DNA from: Nemania diffusa
Taxonomy: Eukaryota; Ascomycota; Sordariomycetes; Xylariales; Xylariaceae
NCBI GenBank assembly: GCA_038501195.1
Contig: JBBPUQ010000010.1
Location: forward strand, 1,567,501 to 1,631,500
Length of the DNA: 64,000 bases
Direction of reading: 5' to 3'
The position numbers and the translations under genes are program-made. Shown piece by piece: positions 12,989-25,214 of this stretch. Each line of letters opens with the position of its first letter. The first letter of the stretch is position 1. Below the pieces are notes generated by a model. The model did not search any database, was not told the DNA's origin, and saw only the letters and a list, made by a program, of their open reading frames with translations.

Positions 12989-15128
12989 ATGGTTATCCTA
13001 AAGCTCACACAAGTATCACAATACTTGCCTGTTTTGGCATTGCTCTTCGGCTATGTTTACTCTCAAACAACAGACGATCCAGCCGTTCAAGAGCATCTGA
13101 AAAGAAGGACGGAGCTTATAGCGGGAGAAAAGCTTCAACGTCAAGGTATAAGCAACAATTACCACTCATATGGCTCTATATAATCTTCATCTGGCTTGAG
13201 AACTAACTCAATAATAGATCATGACTTCAGGTCCACCTTATCACCTGTAGCACAACAAGCTGAGGCCATTGTCGGCGCGATCCGTCAGTATGAGATAGAA
13301 AATTTCTGGAGAAAGCCCGCCGGTATAGAGCTTGAGGATAATGAGAGGTTTGCTGGAGAGATGTTTGTTAATGCCAAGCCTCTTATTCCATCCACAAAGC
13401 TCTGGGCAATCGTGTCTCAAATGCCCAAAGGGTCTCTGCTACACGTTCACTCTAGTGCCATCCTTCAGTTTGAGACAATCTTCAACATCCTCCTCAACAC
13501 TACCGGGATCGTCATCACGGCCTCCCAAGATGTATCAACTGAGCTTTCTGCAGAGAACGCTACGCTCGCTTTTTCACATGTGAGCGACTTCGCAGCTGAT
13601 GCAAAGGTAGCAAACATCTCTATCGACTCTCCCTACTACGTACCTGGAACTAAGGTCCCCGCCACATACGCGGCCGAGAGCTTCCCAGGTGGAAGGTCAG
13701 CATTCATCGCCTTCCTAATGTCCAAAGTGGCCGTCACCAGAGATGAAGTCCTTCGCCACGATCTTGGGGTCGATGAGATCTGGAGAAAATTCCAGGCATG
13801 CTTTGACCCAGCTGGATCGACGATGACATACGAGCCAGTCATACGAAAGACATACCAGAGTGTTTTCAATGCCTGGGTGGACGACGGCATCACGTGGGTT
13901 GAGCTTCGGTCTGGTGGATCTGCCAAGCTGGTTCCCGAAGGGCAGGATACTCCCAACCCCGATCTCGACTTCTGGATTCGCGTGCTATTAGACGAACTCC
14001 AAAAGTTTCAGGCAACTGAGAAAGGGAAAAGCTTATGGGGGGTCCGCATCATCTGGGCGGATTACCGTGGCTTAGATCGGTCTCACCTTTTGAGTAGTAA
14101 GTCTTAGAATTTTCTCGTCGAGATTGAAGTAGCAGCTTGAAAACCTGATTTTCACTTTTAAGATACTAACACCCTGCTTTAGGCATGGAAAGGGCAATTG
14201 AACGCAAGCAGCACTTTCCTGATCTCTTCAGTGGCTATGATGTTGTAGCCCAAGAAGATCTAGGACGAACCCTACTCGACCTAGCCCCTGAACTTCTATG
14301 GTTCCAAAACAGAACCCAGGCATTGAATCTGACATATCCCTTTTTCTTCCATGCTGGAGAAACGCTTGGGGACGGCAATTCCACTGATGATAATCTTTTT
14401 GATGCTTTATTATTTGATAGTCGCCGTATAGGTCACGGATTCTCATTATACAAGCATCCGTTATTGCTTAAACAATACGCAGAGAAGAATATCATGGTTG
14501 AGGTCTGCCCAGTTTCAAATGAAGTGCTCAGACTAAGTACTGACATTTTACACCACCCTATACCTGCAAGTACGTGGAATTAGTTCCTTTGCTTGTCTCT
14601 TTTATTCCTGGAGCACCCACTCATGATTTCATATCGGTTTGTAATGAAATCCTAAAATGTTGGGTGTGCTGACGAAGGTTCCTACGTGTAACGTTTAGCT
14701 TGAGGGTCTGCTAACACCAACTGCTGTAGTGATTGCTCATGGCGTCGCAACGGCTATTAGCAACGACGACCCAGCAATCTTGGGAGAAGATGCTGCAGGT
14801 TTGAGTTACGACTTTTATCAAATCATTCAAGGTTTCGACAACATTGGGCTAGGGGGCATGGTGAGATTTCATCTATTACCTAACACCATAGAACTTCGCT
14901 GACCAGATTTAACAGGGCGCTTTAGCTCAAAACTCGATTCGTTGGTCAAATTTTGTAGACCAGAGTCCAGAGGAATGGATTCGTGATATTCAGCTCGGAA
15001 TTAATGGGACTGGTATAAAAGCAGAGCGATTGAAGCTGTGGCAGGAAAAGTGGGAAGCATACTGCCAGTGGATTGTGGAGGAATACTCTGATTGGAACGC
15101 AACATTGATTTCTCACCACAGGCTGTAG
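12989..15128 (+). CDS. Secreted adenosine deaminase, ADGF/ADA2-type
   Basis: Predicted to hydrolyse extracellular adenosine to inosine and ammonia. I assemble five exons: 12989-13145, 13218-14096, 14183-14569, 14730-14860 and 14916-15128 (588 aa); all junctions are GT..AG and keep frame. The start is the ATG opening a signal peptide (core YLPVLALLFGYVYS). Deaminase motifs appear in order: the metal-binding HVH in MPKGSLLHVHSSA (about 128-130), FHAGET (about 401-406) with a catalytic Glu, RIGHG, CPVSN, and the metal-ligand Asp motif SNDDP. All key residues look intact. Length and N-terminal extension fit the ADGF subfamily rather than the cytosolic enzyme. It is the first gene after the RIPed retroelement and shows no RIP damage. 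In the AMP-deaminase superfamily some fungal members have unproven substrates, so adenosine is inferred from the ADGF motifs. Confidence 0.88.
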
Positions 15129-16557
15129 TTCATTAATAAGCTTTGTATTTAAAGGGTGCTAAGAGGGCCGTGTGGTCAAATTTACAACTTACCCACTGCC
15201 ACAGCAGCCTCTGTCGAGTCATCAGACCCTTCGCGATTGACTACCTAAGGTAGTAATAATAATACCTGCGTCTATAACTGTGTATCAAAGATTAACTCAA
15301 GATCGCTAAATGGTATCAGACGCAGTAAAGTTACGTGACGCATAAAACCCAACTCACAACTAATTAGGCATACTAAACTGAGCGTGATATACAGCGACTG
15401 TAATCTTATGGATTTTATACGTTTCGTAAAATATTACTCTACAACAACACTAATACCTATCACAATATCACATCCCCCCACCTCGCTTTGGTGGTTATCT
15501 GTGATATATAATGGGTAGGCTCTTTCATCACATAATTACACCCTCAATGTCCTAAGTAAGCCGGCCAAAGCTTCTCTTAACCCCATGCATGAAATTATTG
15601 TTTCTTGACCGGAATCTCGACACCTCCCAACCCTCTGGCCCACGTGACCCCGCGCCGCCTTTGCTCAGGCGGCTCAGGTCTGGCTCAACTTCGGCTCAGG
15701 TCTGCTCAGGTCTGCTCACCCATCTCACCAGAAATCGTCAACTTTTAACGAGGAGCCCGAAAATGCCCCCTTTCCCAGCCAGGGGTCCCAAATCTGTTCC
15801 CACTGTACGCTCATTCCCAGACAGTTATCCTGGTCTGCCTGTCTTCATGCGTGGGACTTTTTTCTGCCTTCAGGTTGTTTTACGCCGTCCTCTGCGTTTT
15901 GCCTAGGGCTACGTATTCTATAAATGACCGGTTCCCTCTTGTCTTCATCTCTCTTCTCACCCATCTTCTTACCCATCTTCTTACGGTCTTACCTATCTTC
16001 TCGCATATCTTTTCACCCCTCTTCTCACACATCTCCTCACACATCTCCTCACTCATAATCCCTCCCCTTCTCCACTCTCCAATCCCTCCCCCATTTCTCC
16101 GGGAAGACCTTCTTTTCTCGTCTCTACTCCAGATATCCACATCCGCACATGCACAGTTCTGCAAGCCATGAGCACTGAACAGGCTAAGGGGCTCGTGTTT
16201 TGCCGCAGGCACTCAGGGCATAATCCTACTCTTGCATTTGGTCGAGGACCTCACCGATTAGTCTGGCGCCTCCGCAGGAACGGAATGGCCTGAGGCAGAA
16301 CGCAATGGCCTGAGGCACTAAGGTAACCGTGCCGGGAGTCATGTGATCTGCTTCGCTTGGACTCACCGCTTGGCTATGAGTACAATGTACATAATCAGCC
16401 TTGCACTTCCAACCAAGACTTCTTCCACTTCCCACTCCCAGACGCGTGACATTTCGCAACCATATATAAACCACTCACCTATCCCTTGATCTTCTCTTAT
16501 TCTGTCTCCGAGATCAAAATTGTTTTTCCCAGAACTCTCATTTCCAATCACTCCGTT
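15129..16557. other. Intergenic/promoter region with pyrimidine-rich repeats
   Basis: No convincing gene. It holds a GCTCAGGTCTG-type repeat cluster (about 15660-15725) and a long C/T-rich tract with repeats of the cttctcacccat kind (about 15940-16090). Open frames here come from this low-complexity composition. The right end is the promoter of the kinase-like gene at 16558. Confidence 0.6.
16463..16470 (+). promoter_or_regulatory. Probable TATA box (tatataaa)
   Basis: Sits 88 bp upstream of the chosen ATG of the APH-fold kinase gene at 16558, a normal distance for a fungal core promoter. No transcript start is known. Confidence 0.45.
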
Positions 16558-18052
16558 ATGAGCTTCCGTGACGTTTGGCCCAAGATGCAGGATGACAGCG
16601 ACTTCGACGGCAAGCAGCTGCTCACCCTTGTCCGCAGCGGCAACAGCCCCTTCCACGGAGTTTGGGATATAAACCTACTCATTCAAGAGATTGAGGAGAA
16701 TCTCGGCGCTGAAGTGATTGACATCCCGGTCGTCTGCAAGGGCTCTAATAACTACGTGAGTTCCTATTTGCAATCTTTATAATCCACTTCCATGCTAAGA
16801 CTGAGGTTGGGTGGCACACAGGGTTTCCACTTCAAGCTATCGAATCGACTGGACATCGTGGCGCGTTTGGCTCGCGGCGATGTCAATATGCCCAACTATG
16901 ACGGCTTCCCAATTCAAGTGCAAGTTCCCGAGGTCAAGTTCGAGGTGGCGGTGTACGAGCTCTTGCGCTCAGAGCCTAATATCTTGGCCTCCCGCCTGCT
17001 TTACCACCGTGTCCCAGTGCAGCACGTTGGTCCCAGACTTGATCCCCCTCAGGATATTGCGGGCCGTCGCTTGTTCTTGTTTGAAAGAGCAGAGGGAGAG
17101 AATAATGTCTGGCGGGATCTCAGCTCAGAACAGAAGGTGCGTGGCTATGTCAGCAATCTGTTCCACTGAACTCAATTTAGCTGTGCAAATCCTCTCTAGG
17201 CCTGTCTTCTTGCTCAGACAGCCCGTATCCGCGCATCATTGTTCAATTTCAATCCCCCGCTCGACTTCGCCGCTACTTGGCTCCGCGAACGCCTCTTTGA
17301 ACAGAAACCCAAATCGCTCCCCATTCCCGTTGCTCCTACACGAGAGTTCTGTGATGCTCTTTTCACGTCCAAGATTGAAGCAACAATCGGGAACATAGGC
17401 GACATGATCGGGTGGGAGGATGACAATAACACCGTCGGTCCCATTGCTGCGGCGGCCAAGCAGTCTCTCTTGCGCCTCATCCCACACATCATGCCTGCAG
17501 ACAGCGACCAGACCTCTCTCTATCGTCTCGTTCTCGAGCACGGTGATTTTGGCATTCACAACATGTCGATTACAATGGATGCAAACGGTCAACCTCTCGT
17601 GACGTCCCTGTACGACTGGGAGACTGGGTGCATCGTGCCGGCTATCTTGTCCGATCCGTTGATGGCCGTATGGGTCGATCTAGTGACAGATGAGAATGCC
17701 GCCCCTTCATTTATTCGAGTGCCTGACGACGCAACTTCGGACGACCGCGCGCAGTACATGCTATGGGCGAGGCAATATTTCATTGTACGTCCTTCGTTTA
17801 AGCATCGTCTTTCTCATTGTATGAGTAGAGAAGTAACTGCCTTTCTCCGCACAGGCTCTCTTCAATCAAGCGCCCAATTACGAACGTGCAATCCAGGCAG
17901 GGAAAGACGCACGCCACCTTTGGTTTGCGTTGCGAGAGTGGCGAGGTGATGATCCGGAGGGATATTTCGGTGACTTGGGAGCTTGGGCTGAGAGGAAGAT
18001 GAAGGAGCTTGGCGTTGACTCAGCGATGTCACGGATTGTGTACGATAACTGA
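16558..18052 (+). CDS. Aminoglycoside phosphotransferase-fold kinase
   Basis: Four exons: 16558-16755, 16822-17136, 17200-17784 and 17855-18052, all in phase 0 with GT..AG introns of 62-70 nt, giving 431 aa. The kinase signature is clear: the catalytic loop HGDFGIHN (285-292) with Asp and Asn, followed by the metal-binding Asp in YDWETG (310). The N-lobe carries NRLDIVARLARG and the segment FEVAVYELLRSEPN, typical of fungal APH (PF01636) proteins. These are small-molecule kinases of the choline-kinase-like fold, very common in filamentous fungi; the substrate is unknown and antibiotic resistance should not be assumed. No signal peptide is seen, so it is probably cytosolic. The start is the first ATG after the TATA box that leads into MSFRDVWPKM. 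Confidence 0.85.
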
Positions 18053-18148
18053 TGGACTTGAAGCGAGGTCTACGTTAGCGGGCAGACCTCCTGGCTGAAG
18101 ATGGGTCTTACGCTTCTTGGGCGTTAGGCCATCATAAGACGAGGACGG

Positions 18149-18886
18149 CTACTTCCACTTAGCAAGGACGTCGTCTCTCATTATCCTCTCCCAGTCGGCT
18201 TTGTCGTCAAAGCTCGCCATCGTTGTCAATTGTCTTGGCCATCGTTGGGCTTTCACCCGCCCAGTCTCAATATCACTAGAAGCGTCTCCGGTCTCATCCC
18301 CAGTACGTGCCCCATCTGACTCGTCATCATCGAGATTCACTGGTTGGTCTGCATATCATTAACAGGCCAGTTCTTCGGATGAAAGACAGCCAGCGCGCCT
18401 ACCTACACTTTTACCCTGACGTTCACCCAACCCCAATTTTGTTCGGTCGGCTTGCATTCCAGCCCCGTCGAGAGCTGGCTGATCCAGACGCTGAAGGGTC
18501 AGCTCAGTCTCTTCGTCTAAGGTCTCGGGACGCGAAGCAGTCCTCGAGAGCTCCTCAAGAGATGGAAGATCGTCGTCTGATTCATCGTCACTGTTAGCAA
18601 GAGCGGGCTTGCGACCTAGATTGACAGATCAGAATGATTCACTTTAAATATAGCTTTTCCACGTACCTTCAACTCTCGCTGGCGTATTTCTATCTGCCTC
18701 AGCTTGACAGCCAGAACGGGACAAGGTGGCCACAGGTCTGCGTATTTTCTGGCTGCCGCTGGTGTTGAGTGAACGGATTGAACGGCTAGTTTTCGCAGGC
18801 CAGCGAGTGTTACTGTTGTAGAATAGCGGTTTGGATGGAGGAAATGCAAATGGAACAAATCTCGTGCTCTCAAGGGCAGCTATCAT
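18149..18886 (-). CDS. Hypothetical protein with acidic Asp/Ser patches
   Basis: Not a recognised family. I infer three exons on the minus strand: 18886-18667, 18615-18415 and 18339-18149 (203 aa). The first intron (51 nt, gtacgt..ctag) is convincing; the second (75 nt, donor gtaaaa, acceptor accag) is weaker. The frame is kept through all three. The product has a basic Ser/Arg-rich N-terminus, then an acidic stretch SDDESDDDLPSLEELS, a second acidic stretch LDDDESDGARTGDE, and ends DDVLAKWK. This is a largely disordered, probably nuclear or adaptor-like composition; no domain is seen. It is tail-to-tail with the kinase gene (96 bp apart), and its start lies 230 bp from the hAT transposon insertion at 19117, so its promoter may be displaced. 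It could be a degenerate gene. Confidence 0.45.
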
Positions 18887-19108
18887 GAAACGAAGGGGAT
18901 AGAGAGCAAAGCAGTTTGAGTATGTGTGGAATGCTCAGCGAGGGGAATTGAGCGGCTTAAGTGGTAAACCGTGAGCGCCTCCTTGTGGGAATTGGGCTGT
19001 TCTCGTCCACACATCAGCTTGCCGCTGGCAACTGCCGTATGCTGTCCTGAGATCAACCTGATCTTGCGAGGACTTGTTCATCATGCAATCCCAGCATCCC
19101 TCGGCTTC

Positions 19109-19116
19109 ACCGACGA
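19109..19116. repeat. 8-bp target site duplication, left (accgacga)
   Basis: Exactly matches 22982-22989 and directly abuts the left inverted repeat. The half-GC octamer is most unlikely to match by chance at both ends. Confidence 0.85.
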
Positions 19117-19140
19117 CAGCGCTAAACACAAGTAAAACAA
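19117..19140 (+). repeat. Left terminal inverted repeat of hAT element
   Basis: Begins CAGCGCTAAACACAAG and ends TAAAACAA. It is 22/24 identical to the inverted right end. It still has about 40% G+C, unlike the element interior, so RIP largely spared it. Confidence 0.85.
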
Positions 19141-22100
19141 TACCTTGACTGCTTGACAGATAACTTAACTAACTAAAGCAAAACAAACGCATTTGAATTA
19201 ATTGCTATATAAAACAAAGATTTCTTGTTTTATTTGTGTTTGCTAGTTATTTTTAAATAATTTCTTTTTTTTTTTGATTTTTTTTTGATTTTTTTTAATA
19301 AAAAAAAGCTATTTAAAAAATATAATATTTTTTTATTTAAATAACAATTTATTTTAAAACTTATATTAACTAATTAATAAAAACTTTTTTTTATTTAATA
19401 AGCTTATTTATTTATTTATTTATTTAATTAGTATTAATTTAATTACAGCTTTTTAAATTAACTATTTTTTTTTTATTACAGATTATTTTTAACTTTTAAT
19501 TTTTAACTATTTATAACTTTATATACTTTATATATAATATTAAATTATTATTAAATTTTTTTAATACTTTTTTTAATATTTTTTTTTTTTTTTTTTTTTT
19601 TTTTTATTTTTAATATTATATATATTATAATTTAAACTATAAAAATATTATTTTTAAACTTAGTTTTTTTTTAATTTAATAATTATTTATTTTTATATAA
19701 GTTTTTTTATAAAATTAACTTTAGTTAATAAAAAACTTTTTTTATTTTAAATTTTTTTACTACTTTTATAATTATATTTTTACTTTTTTTATTAATAATA
19801 CTATTTGTTTTATAATTTATATTAAATAACTAATATATTTAAAACTAATATATTTTTAATTATTTGTTTATATTTATTTTATAAATTTTTATTAAATTAT
19901 TAATTTAATTAACTTGTTTTAATTAATATTATTTATTACTTTTTTTTAGCTTTTTTACTATTTTTATTATTTTTATTTTTATACTTTTATTTTTATTATT
20001 ATAAGTGTTATAGTTATTATTAAAAAAACAAAATATTTTAAATTAATATGTTTTATATTTTATAAAAATATGTTTTTTAAAATATTTTTATTTTTAGCTT
20101 TAATTTTTTAATAGATTTATTTTTATTATATTTTTTTTATTATATTTAATTAAATAATATATTAATAATAACGTTATTATATAGCTTTTAATAATACTTT
20201 TTTAAAATATAACATATTATTATTTTTAAATAAATATTGCTTTTTTATATATATATATTAAAATTAAAAATTTAATTAGTAATAAAGTAGTTTATAAATT
20301 AAAATATAATATAACAACTTTTTTAAAACTTAAAACTTTTAAATATTTATAAAATAGTTTATTTGTAAAAAAGTTGCTGCTTTAACTTTTAATATATTAA
20401 ACAATTTAATTTAGCAATAATTTTTTTAAATTTATATTTTTAATATAAAATATATATTTTATACTTAGTTTGTTTTTTATATAAGTTTAAATATTTTTAA
20501 CTATAGTATATATTTTTTACTAATTATTTTTAGTAATTTTAAAACTTTAAATAAAAAAAAAAAAAAATAATATTATTATTATTATAAAAATAAACAATAT
20601 ATTAAATTATTAATTATAAAAGCTACAAATTTAATTAAATATTACTTTTATATAAAGTATAATATTAATATTTATTTTTTATTTTTATTATTATTTGCTA
20701 CTACTATTGTTTTTTAATAATTTTAGTTTACAACTATTTTATATATTATAAAATTAGCTATTAAGTAGTAATAATTACTAACTTATTTATATATTTTATT
20801 TAATATACTGTTTAGTTTATTTTATTATTTAAAATTTTAATTTATAATTTAGTTTTTAAATTTTTAGTTAGTTTTAACTTTATTAATAAGCTATTTTATT
20901 ATTATTTAATAAATTGAAAATACTTTTAAATTAGCTTTTATAATTATTGCTACTAAAATAGCTATTGTTAAATTTAAAATTTATATTTTTTTCAATTTAT
21001 AAAAATTACTTTTTAAAAAAAGTATTATTAATATTATTAGTTATTATATTAATTAAAACTAAAAGCTATATATAAAGCTTTTAAACTTTTAATATATTAT
21101 TAATTTATACTTTGTTAAAAATGTTAAATTATATATTTATAAAGTTATTAAATAATTTAACTTATAATTTAAACTAAAGTTTTTTATTTTAAATAATATT
21201 AATATAAATAATAAAGTTTTAACAGTTTTTTTATAATATTTTTTGTTTAAATTTAACAATTTTAAATGTTTATTTAATAACAAAGTTAAAACTTTTGTTT
21301 AATAATATAAAACTTGCTATTAAAACTATATTGTTAATATTATTGTACAATTTATTATTTTTAATAAAGTTAATAATAAATCTTTTAAGTTTTTTGTTTT
21401 AATATTAATTAAAAAAAGTTACTTTATTAATATATAAATTAAAACTATTTTTTAATACTATAATACTTTTTATAAAAAAGTTAAAAATAATAGTATTAAT
21501 AAAACAATTTATAAAAAAAATATTAACAAATTTATTAATAACAAAAATAATATTATTTTTAAAAACTTTAATATATTTAAACTAGTTATTATTTTTATTA
21601 ATAATATAAATATTTTTTATTAAAACTTTATAATAAAAATTAAAAATAATATTTATTAAAACTTTTTTTTAATTAAAATTTATAACTTTGTTATTTTTAA
21701 AAACTTTTTTTTTAAGTTATATATAACGTTATATAATAATTTTAATTTTAATAAATATATTTTTATTAATTATATGTTTAAAACAAAAAACTAAAAAATT
21801 TATTATAAAATTAATGCTATTTTAAACTTTTTTATTTAAATAACACTTTAATATAAAAATAATAAAGTTAGTTTATTTAATATTATAGCTTTTTTTAAAA
21901 AGTTTAAAAATTATTTATATATTTGTTTAGTTTGTTTTTATTTTATTAAAAAAAAAAAAAAAAAAACGAGTTTAAAATTTTACTTTTATAATTTTAGCTA
22001 TTACTATTTATACAACTTTTTATACTTAGTTATTATTTATTTTATTAACAATTTATTTTTATTTAATAAAACTTTAAAGCTATAATTATTTTTTATATTT

Positions 22101-22957
22101 ATAAAAAATAATATTATTTTATTAATTGTTAAATCGATATATATATTTTAAATATTATTAATATAAACAAAATTTGTACTAGTTTTTAATAAATATACAA
22201 AAAGTTATAAAAATATAAACAGTTATTTAAAAAAATATTTATTTATTAAACAGTTATTATTTTTTATTTAAACATATAATTAAAAAGTTTTTAAAAAAAA
22301 AACTTTATAAAAACTAAAAAAGTTTATTAACAAATTAAAATATACTAAAAAAACTAATATATTAATAATATTATATTTAAAATTACTATTATTATTTTAT
22401 TTATTTTTAAACTTATTTTTAAAAAACTTATAAATAAAGTTTATAATAAATTTAATTTAAACAATAATATAAAAACTTATAAAAATAAATTAAACTATTA
22501 TTTAATTTTTAATAAAACTAACTATTTAAAACTAAATTGCAACTTTTTATAATAGTAACAAATTTAACAATAATAGTTTTTTATACTAAATTAGTTTATT
22601 ATTAATATATTGTTTATATTAATAATATTAACTAAGTATAAAAAAATATTTAGTTAATATAAACTTATAATAATTTTATAACAGTTATTTATTAAAACAA
22701 ACATTTTAAAAGCTATTTAATATTTATAGTACTAATTATATAACGATTTAAACAGTTTATAAATAACAATTAAAACAAACAAAAGTTTTAGCAAAAGTTC
22801 TAGTTTTAACTAATTAACATATATAATATATATAATTTTATTTGATTTATTTAATTAAATAACTATTTAATTAAAACAATAGATTTAATTAAACAAGTTA
22901 AATAAACACTTTTTGCAATCAATTAAAGCAAAACAAGTTAAGAGGCTATTATTTGAC

Positions 22958-22981
22958 TTGTTTTACCTATGTTTAGCGCTG
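22958..22981 (-). repeat. Right terminal inverted repeat of hAT element
   Basis: Reads CAGCGCTAAACATAGG from the outer end on the minus strand. Differs from the left copy by one C/T and one A/G change. Confidence 0.85.
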
Positions 22982-22989
22982 ACCGACGA
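22982..22989. repeat. 8-bp target site duplication, right (accgacga)
   Basis: Exactly matches 19109-19116 and directly follows the right inverted repeat. Removing the element and one copy restores the pre-insertion site. Confidence 0.85.
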
Positions 22990-23631
22990 TTGGCCTGTGA
23001 TCAGTCCAATCTTGCTCGACAACCAATCCACGACACCAATCCCGTAGAGCGTGCGGTCATCTCTGCGGAGCTGAGCCCAAATCGACCTTCCCTTTGCAGA
23101 ATTGAGACTCCGCGTCGTAGATTATGCCGTGCCAATTCTAGCGGCGATTGCTGTCCTGCCAGGGCAGCTCCCTGGAGCCGAACGATCCTCCGAACAGCCT
23201 TCAATCACCAGATCCATCATTCCAGTATCTAACGACCGCCGATCGAGCTCCTCCCGAGGTCGTATGGAGTAGAGAGATAATGGAAGGCACTCTAGAAAGT
23301 AGAAACTATTACAAAAAAAAAACATAACACAGAGGTGCCGCTACATCAAGAAAGGATAGGATAATGAGAAAGAATAACACGCTCTATTTCTTCAACCATT
23401 TAAGAATATTCATATGAAGGTTAACAACTACGGCGACCGTTCGTTGGCCGACACGGCCTTAACTTATGCCAGGTGAAGTCGTGAAATACCGAGTCCTAGA
23501 AACCCTATAGCCGTCCTCAGCGCTCTTTACTAACCCCCGGAGCTTTTATGTCGTCCATAGCCCCCTACGCAGGCGACTAGCGCTTGAATTCACTCAATAT
23601 TTCCTACCCACGTACCTTCGAGGCCTTGAAG

Positions 23632-23832
23632 CTAGCGTCGTCGGTGATACATCCCATACTCTAGACAATCGGCTCCATGCGAAGCGTGATCCTCGCAGAC
23701 TAGGTTCGGGCAATATGGCGTTTCGACATAGTCGGAGTCGCATGATGTTCTCCAGCAATAGACTGCCTCTCCGTTTAAAGGGCCACGACCGCACGTTAGG
23801 CAATAGTACCACCAACGCCACGCTTGACACAT
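23632..23832 (-). CDS. Possible 66-aa Cys-rich protein
   Basis: Single-exon frame on the minus strand. The sequence has paired cysteines and aromatics: WRWWYYCLTCGRGP, then CWRTSC, then YCPNLVCEDH, and about nine Cys in 66 residues. The CxxC pairs suggest metal binding, like a zinc ribbon. A TATA-like ttatatag lies about 30 bp upstream of the ATG (23858-23865). There is no signal peptide, so it would be intracellular. Small CxxC-plus-GP proteins of this style occur in filamentous fungi, but I cannot name a family, and the C-terminus could be extended by an unseen exon. A fortuitous ORF in gene-poor DNA is the alternative. Confidence 0.33.
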   Translation of the reverse strand: MCQAWRWWYYCLTCGRGPLNGEAVYCWRTSCDSDYVETPYCPNLVCEDHASHGADCLEYGMYHRRR

Positions 23833-25214
23833 CCCGTACTATTCTGATGGATTGATGTTATATAGCTGATAATGCAGGTTCTCTTGGGCCGACTCTCAGG
23901 AATTGATGACTCCGACTACGAGACTCTATCTCTTTGATTAGCAGGGCGGAGGGATAGACAGCTAGGAATTCGAGTCACCATCGCTACCGTGTTTATCTCC
24001 TCACAGCAGGCTATCTCCAACCAAGTGTGACGGGCCTCCTCGTCAGGCGATCGAGGCTCAGGCAAGGGCCACGACGCTGTCGGAAGGCATCTCGGAACGC
24101 TTGTGAAATAGCAAAACGGCGAGGGTTATGTCGAGAACCCGTGCTTGCGATTACACGAAGAAAGGAAACGGCATGGTCTTGGCCGTCGCCTCAAATCAGA
24201 CTACACACTATAGGGGTATATAATATACGGCTGTTGCAGGCTTCCTTGGCACCACCTCATGTGTTACCTCATGATGTCCGCGAACAGTCTGAGCTGTACC
24301 CCATACGGCATACGGCCTGCCTGCAGGCAGAGCAGGGGCAGTTGCAGGGCCGGGCCTCGATGAGCGACTTGCCAAGTGGCCAGAGGAGATGCATCTGCGA
24401 TGCAAGATGGCCGAAGACGCCCAATGGGCTCTGGAAATCGCACGGACCGTCAGACCACATCCACCTGGTTAAGCACGTCTACCTTCGGCCAGGAGCGGCG
24501 GTGGAGGACGAACGAATGACGCCACTGAAGCATAGGGACGGTAGGTACTGCACAATGAGGGTAGAGTGATAGAGTTGCTGGTCTCTGACACGCATTATGC
24601 CATCTAATACTGCTATTCGAGAGGTACCCAGTGCTGGACGCGGGGCTGTACGCATTAAGCATTCTGCATAGAAATAGGCATAATGCAATTGGATTATACC
24701 TCCACTGTGCTACCGCCATGTTTGCGGCATGCACAGGGCATGTGTTGCCAGGAGTTGGCAACTGGATGTTTACTTAGGCCTGAGTGAGAGTGAGGGGATC
24801 CTATCTAGCGGCCGACCGAATGACACCAAATGATGCCCCAAGTACGCGAACCGGCTTGTCCCAGGATTGATTAGCCGGCTGCAAGCACTTAAGGCTAGGT
24901 AGTTAGCGAAGGCTAGCCTCATATAATCTAGTGCTGAACTACCCCGGCTCGGAACTCCATTGAGACCCATCTCGTACCTACATAGGTAATACGTACCTAC
25001 CTGCACATGAACAGCACCTACATACACGTGCGTGGATGCCTATGCACTCTATAACTTTATACCCTATAGTAATGCATTCTGGATTACTGAGATATGAGAT
25101 TGCCAAAGCTTTCCGACAATAGCCTTGGATTATGTCTGGTTAGTTTCGTGGCTCCTAATGATTGGGACCTAAATCCCTACATATTTCGATGAATCAATAC
25201 CCACCATCGCAAGG

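Larger units (their letters stand above)
19117..22981. mobile_element. RIP-degraded hAT-type DNA transposon (3,865 bp)
   Basis: The ends are inverted repeats matching at 22 of 24 positions (19117-19140 versus the reverse complement of 22958-22981), both beginning CAGCGCTAAACA; the two mismatches are transitions. The 8 bp outside each end are identical (accgacga, 19109-19116 and 22982-22989). An 8-bp target duplication with CAGNG-type termini is the hallmark of the hAT superfamily. Inside, the sequence is AT-saturated by RIP-like change and no transposase frame survives, so the family assignment rests on termini alone. Subterminal DNA carries repeats of the aaacaag/cttgttt type on both sides, as expected for transposase-binding sites. 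The composition jump coincides with the element ends. Confidence 0.85.

Noticed and set aside
15589..16212. Open frames of about 105-110 codons on both strands
   Set aside because: They lie in a C/T-rich, repetitive tract (cttctcacccat-type) and encode low-complexity Leu/Ser/Pro or Arg/Glu strings.
24027..24569. 180-codon plus-strand frame
   Set aside because: No domain, unusual composition with many Arg, competing frames on the minus strand, no convincing start context or introns.
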